NCBI GenBank assembly: GCA_030522415.1
Contig: CM060105.1
Location: forward strand, 14,530,277-14,594,276
DNA length: 64,000 nucleotides
Source: Channallabes apus
Lineage: Eukaryota; Chordata; Actinopteri; Siluriformes; Clariidae
Reading direction: 5' to 3'
A program made the position numbers and the translations under genes. Below the pieces are notes generated by a model, which saw only the letters and a program-made list of their open reading frames with translations, made no database searches and was not told the DNA's origin. Of the stretch, positions 9,930 through 20,196 are shown piece by piece (the first letter of the stretch is position 1; every line of letters begins with the position of its first letter).

Positions 9930-12900
9930 TCCATCCATCCATCCATCCATTTTCTTCCGCTTATCCGAGGTCGGTCGCGGGGGCAGCAGCTTCAGCAGGG
10001 ATGCCCAGACTTCCCTCTCCCTGGCCACTTCTTCCAGCTCCTCCGGGGGGATCCCAAGGCGTTCCCAGGCCAGCCGAGAGACATAGTCCCTCCAGCGTGT
10101 CCTGGGTCTTCCCTGGGGTCTCTTTCCGGTGGGGCGTGTCCGGAACACCTCACAAGGGAGGCGTCCAGGGGGCATCCTAAATAGATGCCCAAGCCACCTC
10201 ATCTGGCTCCTCTCGATGCGGAGGAGCAGCGGCTATACTCTGAGCCCCTCCCGGATGACTGAGCTTCTCACCCTATCTCTAAGGGAGAGCCCAGACACCC
10301 TGCGGAGGAAACTCATTTCGGCCACTTGTATTCGCGATCTTGTTCTTTCGGTCACTACCCACAGCTTATGACCATAGGTGAGGGTAGGAACGTAGATCGA
10401 CCGGTAAATTGAGAGCTTTGCCTTTTGGCTCAGCTCCTTCTTCACCACGACGGACCGATACAGAGCCCGCATCACTGCAGACGCTGCCCCGATCCGCCTG
10501 TCGATCTCCCGCTCCATTTTACCCTCACTCGTGAACAAGACACCGAGATACTTAAACTCCTCCACTTGGGGCAGGATCTCACTCCCAACCCTGAGGGGGC
10601 ACTCCACCCTTTTCCGGCTGAGGACCATGGCTTCAGATTTGGAGGTGCTGATTCTCATCCCAGCTGCTTCACACTCGGCTGCGAACCGATCCAGTGAGAG
10701 CTGTAGGTCGCAGGATGATGAGGCCAACAGAACAACGTCATCTGCAAAAAGCAGTGACCCAATCCTGAGCCCACCAAACTGTACCCCCTCAACGCCCTGG
10801 CTGCGCCTAGAAATCCTGTCCATAAAAATTATGAACAGGATCGGTGACAAAGGGCAGCCCTGTCGGAGTCCTACTCTCACCGGAAACAGGTCCGACTTAC
10901 TACCGGCAATGCGGACCAAGCTCCGACACCGGTTGTACAGGGACCGGACAGCCCTTAACAGGGAATCCGATATCCCATACTCCCGGAGTACCCCCCACAG
11001 GACTCCCCGAGGGACACGGTCGAATGCCTTCTCCAAGTCCACAAAGCACATGTAGACTGGTTGGGCAAACTCCCATGCCCCCTCCAGGACCCTGCTAAGG
11101 GTGTAGAGCTGGTCCACTGTTCCACGACCTGGACGAAAACCACACTGCTCCTCCTGAATCCGAGGTTCGACTATCCAACGGACCCTCCATTCCAGGACCC
11201 CTGAATAGACTTTCCCGGGGAGGCTGAGGAGTGTGATCCCTCTGTAGTTGGAACACACTCTCCGGTCCCCCTTCTTGAAGAGGGGGACCACCACCCCGGT
11301 TTGCCAGTCCAGAGGCACTGTCCCCGATGTCCATGCAATGTTGCAGAGACGTGTCAACCATGACAGCCCTACAACATCCAGAGCCTTGAGGAACTCCGGG
11401 CGGATCTCATCCACCCCCGGGGCCCCGCCACCACGGAGCTTTTTGATCACCTCGGCGACCTCGGCCCCAGAGATGGAAGAGTCCACATTTATGTCCCCAG
11501 ACCCTGCTTCCTCATCGGAAGGCATGTCGGTGGAATTAAGGAGGTCTTCGAAGTACTCCCCCCACCGACCCACAACGTCCCGAGTCGAGGTCAGCAGCGC
11601 ACCATCCCCACTATACACTGTGTTGACCGTGCACTGATTTCCCTTCCTGAGACGCCGGATGGTGGACCAGAATCTCTTCGAAGCCATCTGGAAGTCATTC
11701 TCCATGGCCTCCCCAAACTCCTCCCACGCTCGGGTTTTTGCCACAGCAACCACCGAAGCTGCATTCCGCTTGGCCTGCCAGTACCTATCAGCTGCCTCCG
11801 GAGTGCCACCAGCCAAAAAGGCACGGTAAGACTCCTTCTTCAGCTTGATGGCATCTCTCACCGCCGGTGTCCACCAACGGGTTCTTGGGTTGCCACCGCG
11901 ACAGGCACCGACCACCTTACGGCCACAGCTCTGGTCGGCCGCCTCGACAATGGAGGCGCGGAACATAGTCCATTCGGACTCAATGTCCCCCACCTCCCCC
12001 AGGACGTGGTTGAAGCTTTGCCAGAGGTGGGAGTTGAAGCTCGTCCTGACAGGGGACTCTGCCAGACGTTCCCAGCAGACCCTCACAATACGTTTGGGTC
12101 TACCAGGCCTGACCGGCATCCTACCCCGCCAACGAAGCCAACTCACCACCAGGTGGTGATCAGTTGACAGCTCCGCCCCTCTCTTCACCCGAGTATCCAA
12201 GACATGTGGCCGCAAGTCCAACGATACGACCACAAAGTCGATCATCGAACTGTGGCCTAGGGTGTCCTGGTGCCAGGTGCACATATGGACACCCTTATGC
12301 CTGAACATGGTGTTCGTTATGGACAATCCATGACGAGCACAGAAGTCCAATAACAAAACACCGCTCTGGTTCAGATCGGGGGGGACGTTCATCCCAATCA
12401 CGCCCTTCCAGGTCTCACTGTCATTGCCCACGTGAGCATTGAAGTCTCCCAACAAAACGATGGAGTCCCCAGGAGGGACGCTCTCTAGCGCCCCCTCCAG
12501 AGACCCCAAAAAGGGCGGGTACTCCAAACTGCTGTTCGGCGCATAAGCGCAAACAACAGTAAGGATCCGTCCCCCCACCCGAAGGCAGAGGGAGGCCACC
12601 CTCTCATCCACTGCGGTGAACCCCAATGTACAGGCCCCGAGCCGGGGGACAATAAGTATGCCCACACCTGCTCGTCGCCTCTCACCGGTGGCAACTCCAG
12701 AGTAGAAGAGAGTCCAGCCCCTCTCAAGGAGACTGGTTCCAGAGTCCAAGCTGTGCGTCGAGGTGAGTCCAACTATATCTAGCCGGAACTTCTCAACCTC
12801 ACACACTAGCTCAGGCTCCTTCCCCGCCAAAGAGGTGACATTCCACGTCCCTAGAGCCAGCTTCTGCAGCCGAGGATCAGACCGCCAAGGCCCCTGTCCT

Positions 12901-13288
12901 CGGCCACCGCCCAGCTCACACTGCACCCGACCTCTTTGGCCCCTCCTACAGGTGGTGAGCCCATGGGAAGGGGGACCCACGTTGCCTCTTCGGGCTGTGC
13001 CCTGCCGGGCCCCATGGGTGCAAGCCCGACCACCAGGCGCTCGCCATCGGGCCCCACCTCCAGGCCTGGCTCCAGAGGGAGGCCCCGGTGACCCACGTCC
13101 GGGCGAGGGAAAACGTTTTCCAATGTTTGTACTCGTCATAAGAGGCCTTTTGAACCACTCTTTGTCTGTTCCCTCACCTAGGACCACGGGTGACCCTGCC
13201 AGGGGCATGAAGCCCCAGACAACATAGCTCCCAGGATCATTGGGACACGCAAACCCCTTCACCACGATAAGGTGGTGGTTCAAGGAGG
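9930..13288 (-). pseudogene. LINE ORF: AP-like endonuclease/reverse transcriptase with one nonsense codon
   Basis: One frame runs from the element's 5' end nearly to its 3' end. An endonuclease/exonuclease/phosphatase domain comes first ([22 protein letters not shown], and the catalytic STDHHLVV end). The reverse transcriptase follows, with [19 protein letters not shown], the [13 protein letters not shown] block and the catalytic [10 protein letters not shown]. The C-terminal part is basic. The only interruption is TAG at 10233-10235, where the flanking residues read GLRV-stop-PLLLRIERSQ; the downstream part continues in the same frame. At the 3' end the frame runs into the ATGG tail and flank, so the original stop also seems altered. 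No ATG is obvious at the element's own start. Confidence 0.9.
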
Positions 13289-13290
13289 GG
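9930..13290 (-). mobile_element. Near full-length LINE (endonuclease + reverse transcriptase), reverse strand
   Basis: The element is bounded by a 13-bp target-site duplication and ends, on its own strand, in an ATGG tandem tail (the ATCC repeats at 9928-9950). Its single long frame encodes an endonuclease and a reverse transcriptase. The sense-strand head contains CCACCTTATCGTGGTG, a small hairpin. Clade not assigned: the layout (one ORF, N-terminal endonuclease, FADD box, C-terminal RIERSQMRWLGHLFRMPPG-type region) is that of a family common in teleosts. Confidence 0.93.
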
Positions 13291-13303
13291 TCTTTAAATG
13301 CCA
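13291..13303. repeat. Target-site duplication, right copy
   Basis: Exact partner of 9917-9929, adjoining the 5' end of the reverse-strand LINE. Its survival unmutated indicates a fairly recent insertion. Confidence 0.88.
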
Positions 13304-13528
13304 AATAAATGAAAATTGTGTTTCTCAAACACAACAGCAGGAAGCAAGAACCATATATTTGAAGGAGGGAAAAAAGATCTAAAGAAATGAGGCATGGGAT
13401 ACAGATACATAATACACACTTCACATGACCAAGGTTAAGCAAATAAATTCAGAGAAAATTAGACTTAAATAAGATTACTCATTAGGGCAAACACAAAACA
13501 TTGTGTTCCCTTTTCGAGGCTTCACTCA

Positions 13529-13705
13529 ATGCTGCGTTAGAACGCTTATGGGAACTATCTTGTCGCATTGCCGGCCATGAAGCATGTGTGGAAAAACGCC
13601 ATTATCTGGCTACATATAACCTCGGTCAGGTGACGTCATCTGATTAGATCAGGTGGAGGTTATAAATACCGGAAAGCCGGCAACAAAACCTCAGATCATT
13701 TGTCT
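13529..13705 (+). repeat. Left inverted terminal repeat of DIRS element
   Basis: The 177-bp repeat matches the complement of 18309-18485 with a single C/T difference. It also contains a consensus CRE/ATF octamer (TGACGTCA, 13631-13638) and a TATAAATA box (13661-13668), which place a probable promoter inside the repeat, about 150 bp before the first ORF. Confidence 0.95.
13631..13668 (+). promoter_or_regulatory. Candidate DIRS promoter: CRE-like site and TATA box
   Basis: TGACGTCA at 13631 and TATAAATACC at 13661 are spaced 22 bases apart, ahead of the gag-like ATG at 13817. The inverted repeat places the same pair, facing inward, at the other end. Confidence 0.5.
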
Positions 13706-13816
13706 TCATGCCGACTTGTGATCGCGTGTGTGCAGCAAGCATTTAAAAAAAAAAAAAAAAAAGGATATATAAGAAACCATTCTTAACAGAGAAAAAAAAA
13801 AAACTCACCAGATATA

Positions 13817-15190
13817 ATGGCCGAGTTCAGTGTATCATGCCCGTGCGGTAACCGTCTTTCTCAAGACGATAGCCATAATCTCTGTTTTGAGTGTTTGGGT
13901 GAAAGCCACGCTCTCCTTGGACTTGAAGGAGAGTGTGAGCACTGTGATAATCTCCAGATGAAAGTGCTACGAGCGCGTCTCGCGTTCTTTAGGGAGCCAC
14001 GAGCCGCTCTGCACTCCTGGGGCTCACAGGTTGATTTGGCCGAGGCACGAGAGACGGAGCCCCTTCTCTCTCTCGTCTCCTCCCCCGATCTCTCTCTCTC
14101 CCCCCCCACTTTGCGAGCGCACTTCGGTGCTTCTCGGGAGTGTTTGAGGGAGACTCACTCTCTTGCTTCAGTTGAAATGGATGTAGCTACCTCAGAACGA
14201 TCCTCTAGGGATGATAGAGAGTATGAGGAATTAATTGAGGTTATAACACGCGCAGTTGAACGTTTACATATTGACTGGCCACAAGAGCAAGCTCATACAA
14301 AACGTTCCAAACTGGATGACAGATTTCTATCGGGTGGCCAGGAGATGGCGTCACAACGCCGTTCTCTCCCCTTTTTTGATGATCTCCACAACGAGTTATC
14401 TCGTTCATGGAGACGTCCCTTTTCTTCCCGTATTTTTGTACCTTCAACTTCATTTTATTCGAATATTGTTGATGCAAAAGCACAGGGTTATGTGATGATG
14501 CCCCAGATTGAGGAGACGCTCGCGGGCTATCTCGCTCCTGGAACATCATCTTCATTAAAAAAGCCAACCCTTCCCTCCAAGGCATGTAGAACTTCTTCTA
14601 CCCTGTTAGGGAAGGCGTTCCAAGCAGCTGGTCAGGCCGGCGCTTCCTTGCACACCATGGCGGTTTTGCAGGCGTATCAGGCCGACCTGCTGAATGATCT
14701 GAGCACGAGCGGCAATATGAATCAGGAAGCGATCATAGAATTACGCCGGGCTACTGATCTGTCCCTGCGTGCGACGAAACAGACAGCCCGTGCTATTGGC
14801 CGTTCTATGGCATCCCTGGTGTCTGCAGAGAGACACCTCTGGCTAAATCTAACTGGCATTAAGGACAAAGATCGGGCATTCCTTCTCGATGCTCCCATCT
14901 CACCCTCAGGCCTATTTGGCGAAGCTGTAAATACTGTCGCTACCAGATTTAGAGAGGCCAGTCTCTATGAACAAGCTTTTGGGAAATTTATCCCACGCCG
15001 TGCCCAGGTGTCGAGGCCATCAGCCACCCAACCTCGACCCGATCTCAGTCTCGCTAGACGAGAGGCGCAGAAGGAAAGCGTCAGTAGCCGCGCACCCCCC
15101 CGTAAGGACTGGGGTACGGCTCGGCGCCCCCCTCAGGCCGCCCCCAAAAAAATAGACCGCTCTGTCTTCTTCGCGAAGAAGCGTCCCTGA
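13817..15190 (+). CDS. DIRS ORF1, gag-like protein
   Basis: A 457-codon uninterrupted frame. The N-terminus has a cysteine cluster (CPCGNRL, LCFECLG, CEHCDN) resembling the zinc-binding start of fish DIRS gag proteins, then an acidic/serine-rich stretch, a central helical part (residues about 240-370: AGASLHTMAVLQAYQADLL, ATDLSLRATKQTARAIGRSM), and a basic C-terminus rich in Arg, Lys and Pro ending KKRP. The role is inferred to be a structural, RNA-binding protein of the retrotransposition particle. The stop is 17 bases before the ATG of ORF2, so a shared transcript is likely. No lesion seen. Confidence 0.85.
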   Translation: MAEFSVSCPCGNRLSQDDSHNLCFECLGESHALLGLEGECEHCDNLQMKVLRARLAFFREPRAALHSWGSQVDLAEARETEPLLSLVSSPDLSLSPPTLRAHFGASRECLRETHSLASVEMDVATSERSSRDDREYEELIEVITRAVERLHIDWPQEQAHTKRSKLDDRFLSGGQEMASQRRSLPFFDDLHNELSRSWRRPFSSRIFVPSTSFYSNIVDAKAQGYVMMPQIEETLAGYLAPGTSSSLKKPTLPSKACRTSSTLLGKAFQAAGQAGASLHTMAVLQAYQADLLNDLSTSGNMNQEAIIELRRATDLSLRATKQTARAIGRSMASLVSAERHLWLNLTGIKDKDRAFLLDAPISPSGLFGEAVNTVATRFREASLYEQAFGKFIPRRAQVSRPSATQPRPDLSLARREAQKESVSSRAPPRKDWGTARRPPQAAPKKIDRSVFFAKKRP

Positions 15191-15207
15191 TAGCAGAGCT
15201 CAGGACC

Positions 15208-17277
15208 GTGGGGGTGACCCCCCCTGGGGACGGGCACATAGGAGCATGCCCCCCTGGGCACCCCCAGGAGATCGATGTTCAGTTTCCGCCGCCTTTGGTG
15301 TTTCGGACAACACCGGTCTCCGACACGTTAGTCCTTCGGTCGCCTCCTGCTATATTCCAGGACACCGAACCACTAACTCCCCCCAGCCCAGTAGAAGTAC
15401 TTGCACCCCTTTCGGAGAAGCTGGCAGCGTGGAAGCTACTGCCAGGCATATCCCCCTGGGTTTTAAAGACTGTAGAGAAAGGATACAGGATCCAGTTTGC
15501 ATATCGCCCTCCGCGTTTCAACGGCGTGGTCTCCACTTCCGTGATACCGGAAAGGGCGCGTTTTCTGAGTTCCGAACTCCAGAAATTACTGCAGAAGGGA
15601 GCCATAGAACAGGTTCCTCCTCCAGACATGGAGTCAGGTTACTACAGTCGGTACTTCCTGGTCCCCAAAAAGGACGGGGGTCTGCGTCCAATTCTGGATC
15701 TTCGCGGTTTGAACCGCTATCTCAAAAAATGCAACTTCAAAATGTTGACCATAAAGACTATTGTTTCACAAATCCAACCACAGGATTGGTTTGTGACAGT
15801 AGATTTAAAGGACGCATATTTCCACATAGAAATTTTGCCACAGCACAGGAAGTTCCTGAGGTTCGCTTTTGGGGGAAAAGCCTACCAATTTCGGGTTCTT
15901 CCATTCGGTCTAGCCTTATCACCCCGCACATATACAAAATGCATGGATGCAGTTCTGGCTCCTTTGAGACTCCAGGGCATCCGCATTCTGAATTACATAG
16001 ACGACTGGCTAATACTGGCCCAGTCTCAGCAGCTAGCACTTCGACACCGAGATGTCGTCCTAGCTCACCTTCACTTGCTGGGATTGAGACTCAACGCCAC
16101 GAAAAGCGTTCTCTTTCCAGCACAAGTGACAACCTACTTGGGCGTCAGGTGGAATTCGATCGCTATGCAGGCACATCTGTCTCCTGCTCGCGTCGAATCC
16201 ATAAACAATGCTCTGAAGGAAATCAGACTAGACCAAGAAGTGACTGTACATCACTTACAAAAATGTTTAGGCCTCATGGCAGCTGCGTCCATGGTGATAC
16301 CCTTGGGTCTCCTGCACATGAGAGCGTTTCAGCTGTGGTTAAGAGCCAGGGGAGTTCACACGAGAACAAATCCCCGAAGGCGGATAAGGGTTACGCGCAA
16401 AGGACTTCGTACCCTTTCTATGTGGTTCAGACCCCGGTTTCTCGCCTTGGGTCCCACTCTAGGTCCGTCTTGTCGTCGCAAAATGCTAACGACAGACGCT
16501 TCCCTTACCGGCTGGGGCGCGGTCTTGGATGGCCGTCCAGCCCAAGGGGTCTGGAGAGGCCACCTTTTCGCATGGCACATCAATTGCCTCGAAATGATGG
16601 CTCTATTTTTAGCTCTACAGCATTTCCTCCAGCAGCTGAGAGGCTACCATGTCCTAGTACGGGTGGACAGCACATCAGTAGTCTCCTACATAAATCGCCA
16701 GGGCGGCCTGCGCTCACGACGCTTGAACCAGCTAGCACATCAGGTTCTGCTCTGGGCTCAGGACAAGTTCCTGTCCCTCAGGGCGATTCACATTCCAGGG
16801 TACAGGAATGTGGGAGCAGACTTTCTGTCCAGACGAGCTGTGAATCACGGGGAATGGAAACTCCACCCCGAAGTAGTCACTCAAATCTGGGAGAGATTCT
16901 CTACAGCGGAGGTGGACCTCTTTGCCTCACAGGAGACTGCACAATGTCCCCTCTACTACTCTCTGACTCATCCAGCTCCCCTGGGTCTGGACGCGATGGC
17001 CCATACGTGGCCCAATTTACGCCTCTATGCATACCCTCCGATAGCTCTGCTCCCGGGAGTCCTGGCGAGGGTCCGTCAACACGGTTTGCGCCTCTTATTG
17101 ATAGCGCCCCGTTGGCCGGCCCGAGTATGGTTCTCAGAAATAATATCACTCCTCGACGGCTCACCTTGGATGATTCCAGTGAGGAGGGATCTTCTATCTC
17201 AGGCGCAGGGGACAATATTTCATCCCCGGCCCGAGCTTTGGAACCTTCACGCTTGGCCCCTGAACGGGACCAATTGA
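15208..17277 (+). CDS. DIRS ORF2: reverse transcriptase, RNase H and methyltransferase-like domain
   Basis: A 689-codon open frame. The reverse transcriptase lies about residues 120-330: VPKKDGGLRPILDLRGLNRY, VDLKDAYFHIEI, LPFGLALSPRTYTK and the catalytic box YIDDWLIL. RNase H follows at about 415-550, with its acidic residues in LTTDASLTGWGAVLD, INCLEMMALFLAL and VRVDSTSVVSYIN, and IPGYRNVGADFLSRR at the end. The last 130 residues (VDLFASQETAQCP, LYAYPPIALLPGVL, RWPARVWFSEI) match the methyltransferase-like domain that DIRS elements carry after RNase H. No stop or shift interrupts it. A second open frame (15246-17870) overlaps it completely. Confidence 0.93.
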   Translation: MGVTPPGDGHIGACPPGHPQEIDVQFPPPLVFRTTPVSDTLVLRSPPAIFQDTEPLTPPSPVEVLAPLSEKLAAWKLLPGISPWVLKTVEKGYRIQFAYRPPRFNGVVSTSVIPERARFLSSELQKLLQKGAIEQVPPPDMESGYYSRYFLVPKKDGGLRPILDLRGLNRYLKKCNFKMLTIKTIVSQIQPQDWFVTVDLKDAYFHIEILPQHRKFLRFAFGGKAYQFRVLPFGLALSPRTYTKCMDAVLAPLRLQGIRILNYIDDWLILAQSQQLALRHRDVVLAHLHLLGLRLNATKSVLFPAQVTTYLGVRWNSIAMQAHLSPARVESINNALKEIRLDQEVTVHHLQKCLGLMAAASMVIPLGLLHMRAFQLWLRARGVHTRTNPRRRIRVTRKGLRTLSMWFRPRFLALGPTLGPSCRRKMLTTDASLTGWGAVLDGRPAQGVWRGHLFAWHINCLEMMALFLALQHFLQQLRGYHVLVRVDSTSVVSYINRQGGLRSRRLNQLAHQVLLWAQDKFLSLRAIHIPGYRNVGADFLSRRAVNHGEWKLHPEVVTQIWERFSTAEVDLFASQETAQCPLYYSLTHPAPLGLDAMAHTWPNLRLYAYPPIALLPGVLARVRQHGLRLLLIAPRWPARVWFSEIISLLDGSPWMIPVRRDLLSQAQGTIFHPRPELWNLHAWPLNGTN

Positions 17278-18078
17278 GTCAAGCCGGCCTTTCAGCCGGC
17301 GTAATTGACACCATCCTAAGTGCTAGGGCTCCCTCCACTAGAAGGATTTATGCCTTCAAATGGAAGGTATTCGAGAGCTGGTGCATGGCTAAGCAGGTGG
17401 ACCCAGTCCACTGCCGAATTGTTTCAGTGCTGGAATTCCTGCAAGAGAAATTGTCCTCGGGCTTGTGCCCTAGTACCCTCAGAACGTACGTGGCCGCTAT
17501 TTCAGCCTGCCACGTCCTGTCTGAAGGGGCTACTGTAGGAAATCACCCTTTAGTTGCCCGTTTCATTCGTGGAGCTAAACAGTTGAGGCCACCCACTAGA
17601 ATCACGGCTCCCTCTTGGGATTTATCTATCGTGCTCGAAGGTTTGATCGAGACTCCTTTTGAACCGCTAGAGTCAGCGCCCGACAGGCTTCTGACTCTCA
17701 AGATGGTTCTTCTTATGGCCATCACCTCTCTAAAGAGGATCGGAGACCTGCGTGCATTGTCAGTCTCCCCATCCTGCCTGGACTTTGCCCCTGGGCTAGT
17801 CAAGGCCATTCTGCATCCTCACCCAAACTATCTACCACTGGGTGAGAGATGCTATTGCCCTCTCCTATGAGGCGCGTGGACACACTTTGCCCCTAGGAGT
17901 CAGGGCTCATTCAACCAGAGGGGTCGCCTCATCTATTGCTCTTGCAAGAGGTACTCCCCTGCAACAAGTGTGTGACGCAGCGGGTTGGTCCTCTCCGCAC
18001 ACATTTATAAGATTTTATAGTCTGGATGTCCATGCCACCCCAGGCTCACGAGTCCTCGGTTCAGCTTCCCGGACATGA
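17229..18078 (+). pseudogene. DIRS ORF3: tyrosine recombinase with internal deletion and frameshift
   Basis: The N-terminal core-binding half is open to about 17832 (TILSARAPSTRRIYAFKWKV, LRTYVAAISACHVL, then SLKRIGDLRAL with the first catalytic Arg). A junction in ACCCAAACTATCTACCACTGGG then jumps to the C-terminal half in another frame (17842-18078): RDAIALSYEARGHTLP, the HxxR motif in VRAHSTRGVAS and the nucleophile Tyr in FIRFYSLDV. All four catalytic residues survive, but by comparison with the family layout roughly 70 residues between them are gone. This copy therefore cannot make an active recombinase by itself. The upstream part overlaps the end of ORF2 in a different frame, as usual for the family. 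Confidence 0.85.
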
Positions 18079-18162
18079 ATCTGAGACCTTCTCGGCCTTG
18101 TGCGCACACGCTACACAACCTTGGGGTCCAGACACCTGTAGTGCGGCGGCGTTGGTATTCTC

Positions 18163-18271
18163 GTTCCCATAAGCGTTCTAACGCAGCATTGAGTGAAGCC
18201 TCGAAAAGGGAACGTCTCGGGTTACTTTGCAGTAACCCTGTTCCCTGAGAGGCGGGAACGAGATGCTGCGT
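18163..18271 (+). repeat. Internal complementary region of DIRS element
   Basis: Bases 18163-18213 are the exact complement of 13505-13555, and 18214-18271 the exact complement of 18477-18534. The two outer ends thus appear joined head to tail here. In the DIRS model this region templates completion of the ends during circle formation. Confidence 0.93.
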
Positions 18272-18308
18272 CCGAACGCCGCACTACCATGTGACCGGAC
18301 GTCCATTC

Positions 18309-18485
18309 AGACAAATAATCTGAGGTTTTGTTGCCGGCTTTCCGGTATTTATAACCTCCACCTGATCTAATCAGATGACGTCACCTGACCGAGGTTATAT
18401 GTAGCCAGATAATGGCGTTTTTCCACACATGCTTCATGGCCGGCAATGCGACAAGATAGTTCCCATAAGCGTTCTAACGCAGCAT
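18309..18485 (-). repeat. Right inverted terminal repeat of DIRS element
   Basis: The complement of 13529-13705 with one mismatch. The outer 49 bases (18486-18534) are unique to this end and recur complemented in the internal complementary region. Confidence 0.95.
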
Positions 18486-18864
18486 CTCGTTCCCGCCTCT
18501 CAGGGAACAGGGTTACTGCAAAGTAACCCGAGACGATTTTGACTGCTGGGAAAAGAAGTCCTCGTCGGCCATTTTGCGTCTAAAACTGGTACTGATGTGA
18601 CACTCCATCCCCCTCTATACAGTATATTATATAAGTCTATTTAAGACAAAACTTAATCTTTTGCTGATCTACTTTTTCAATTTCTCATCTGTGATTCCCT
18701 CTCCAATTACCGAACAGGGAGTGTATTTGGCTGACGATGAAAGAAGTACAACTTAGTGTAAACAAGGTGGAAGATACTCAAATTTTATTTCTTTGTATTA
18801 ATGAGTTAGACAGAGAGTTGTGTCGTGCAGAAAGACAGACAGACATGTACGTGTGCCTTAACCT

Positions 18865-18866
18865 GA

Positions 18867-18912
<46 letters not shown>
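18865..18912 (+). repeat. AAT trinucleotide microsatellite
   Basis: About sixteen tandem ATA/AAT units. Confidence 0.9.
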
Positions 18913-19019
18913 TCACTGATTACATTTAAGCTCATCAGATTATTTTTAGCTTCAACCTTAACTTCGACTCACATATGTTTAATGTCAAATTAAACAACTG
19001 TAATGAAACATTTGTGATA

Positions 19020-19480
19020 ACTTGCAGTGAGTATTTACATCTTTATTGGCCCACTCTTCTTTGCAGAATTGTTTTAATTCAGCCATGTTGGAGCGTTTTC
19101 GAGAAAGCCCTTTGACTTTGACTAGGCAACTCCCAAACATAAGTACACAGTACTTTTGCTTTTAATCCATTCAAAGGTGAATTCTGTGGTGTGTTTGAGT
19201 GTACTTGAGTTAAGCCATAAACTGATGGAAGGACATTCTTCCTCAGGATTTTCTGGTAGAGAGCAGAATTCATGGTTCCATCAATTATTATTAAGTCGTT
19301 CAGGTCCTGAAGCTGCAATGCAGCCCCAGACCATCATGCTACCACCACCATGTTTCACAGTTTCTTCATTGGCGTAAAAAACTAACTGTGCTTGTTCTAA
19401 ATGTGTTAGTTTTATGCCAGATGGAAGTTGACATCAGTCCATAGAACATTTGACCAAAAGCCCTTTGGGGATCATTAAAA
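19020..19480 (-). mobile_element. Tc1-like transposase remnant, antisense
   Basis: On the minus strand the pieces IIDGTMNSALYQKILRKNVL, the VHSNTPQNSPLNGLKAK region and ELPSQSQRAFSKT correspond to the C-terminal part of a Tc1 transposase of the same type as the one at 4.0-5.0 kb. Stops and small indels break the frame. The 200 bases beyond it up to the duplication boundary are unassigned. Confidence 0.75.
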
Positions 19481-20196
19481 AAAATTGTAGCACTAATATG
19501 AATAGATTTTGGAGCCTGGGCAATACTAAAAATAGTCATATTCACATATCCACTACTTTTCCTCCAAACAGAATAAATTATGTACAAATCTGTCCATGCA
19601 AAGATGCTTTTCTCATCAAAGCCACCTGTGGTTTGTTCACTGGGGATCTAAACCTCTATCCAGATTTCAGTAAAGCTGATAAGTAACCTTGTCTATTGTT
19701 AGAAGCGCTATAAATACACCTGTATAAAGCAGAATCCTGTATCGTAGTTGGTGTAATACCCAGGTTTCCATCAGAACACACCCTGAGAAATTAACCAGTT
19801 CGGATAAGGTGCAGCAGGTTATTGACGTAAAGCACATGCAGATTATATCACAACCATAATTCATATATATCGAGGATCAAACAAACCTGCTGTAACATTG
19901 TCATGAATCAGAGTTACACACCGTACTAGAGTACCTAACAGCTTTACGTGTTTGTGTTATGATTAACCGCACCTGGTCCTGTACAGAGTGGACCTCCTGA
20001 TAAGGCCAATTAGTGTTCGCATGATTAATCACGCTGCTTTTTTTTTTTTTTTTATCAAACACTTATCGACTCCATAAGCAGCATCTCTGCGTCACTTTAC
20101 TCCACTCTGACTCTGAGCAGCGCGGCAACTCATCAGCTCGTGAGAACATTCCACTTCAACATCGCAGATTAGTAATATCATTCAGGTTTCTTCCAG

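Larger units (their letters stand above)
13505..18534 (+). mobile_element. DIRS-like tyrosine-recombinase retrotransposon
   Basis: About 5.0 kb. It has inverted terminal repeats (13529-13705 and 18309-18485, 176 of 177 bases identical), unique outer ends, and an internal complementary region at 18163-18271 that joins the complements of both outer ends. This is the defining layout of DIRS elements, which copy through a circle and insert with a tyrosine recombinase instead of an integrase. Three frames follow in order: gag-like, reverse transcriptase/RNase H/methyltransferase-like, and recombinase. The first two are uninterrupted; the recombinase has an internal deletion. No target duplication is expected, and none is seen. 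Confidence 0.95.

Noticed and set aside
9928..9950. ATCC repeats, and other short tandem arrays, as a CRISPR array
   Set aside because: Simple microsatellites without spacers, in a vertebrate genome.
10425..13227. Several plus-strand frames of 80-170 codons across the reverse-strand LINE
   Set aside because: They are shadows of the GC-rich LINE ORF; none has family motifs.
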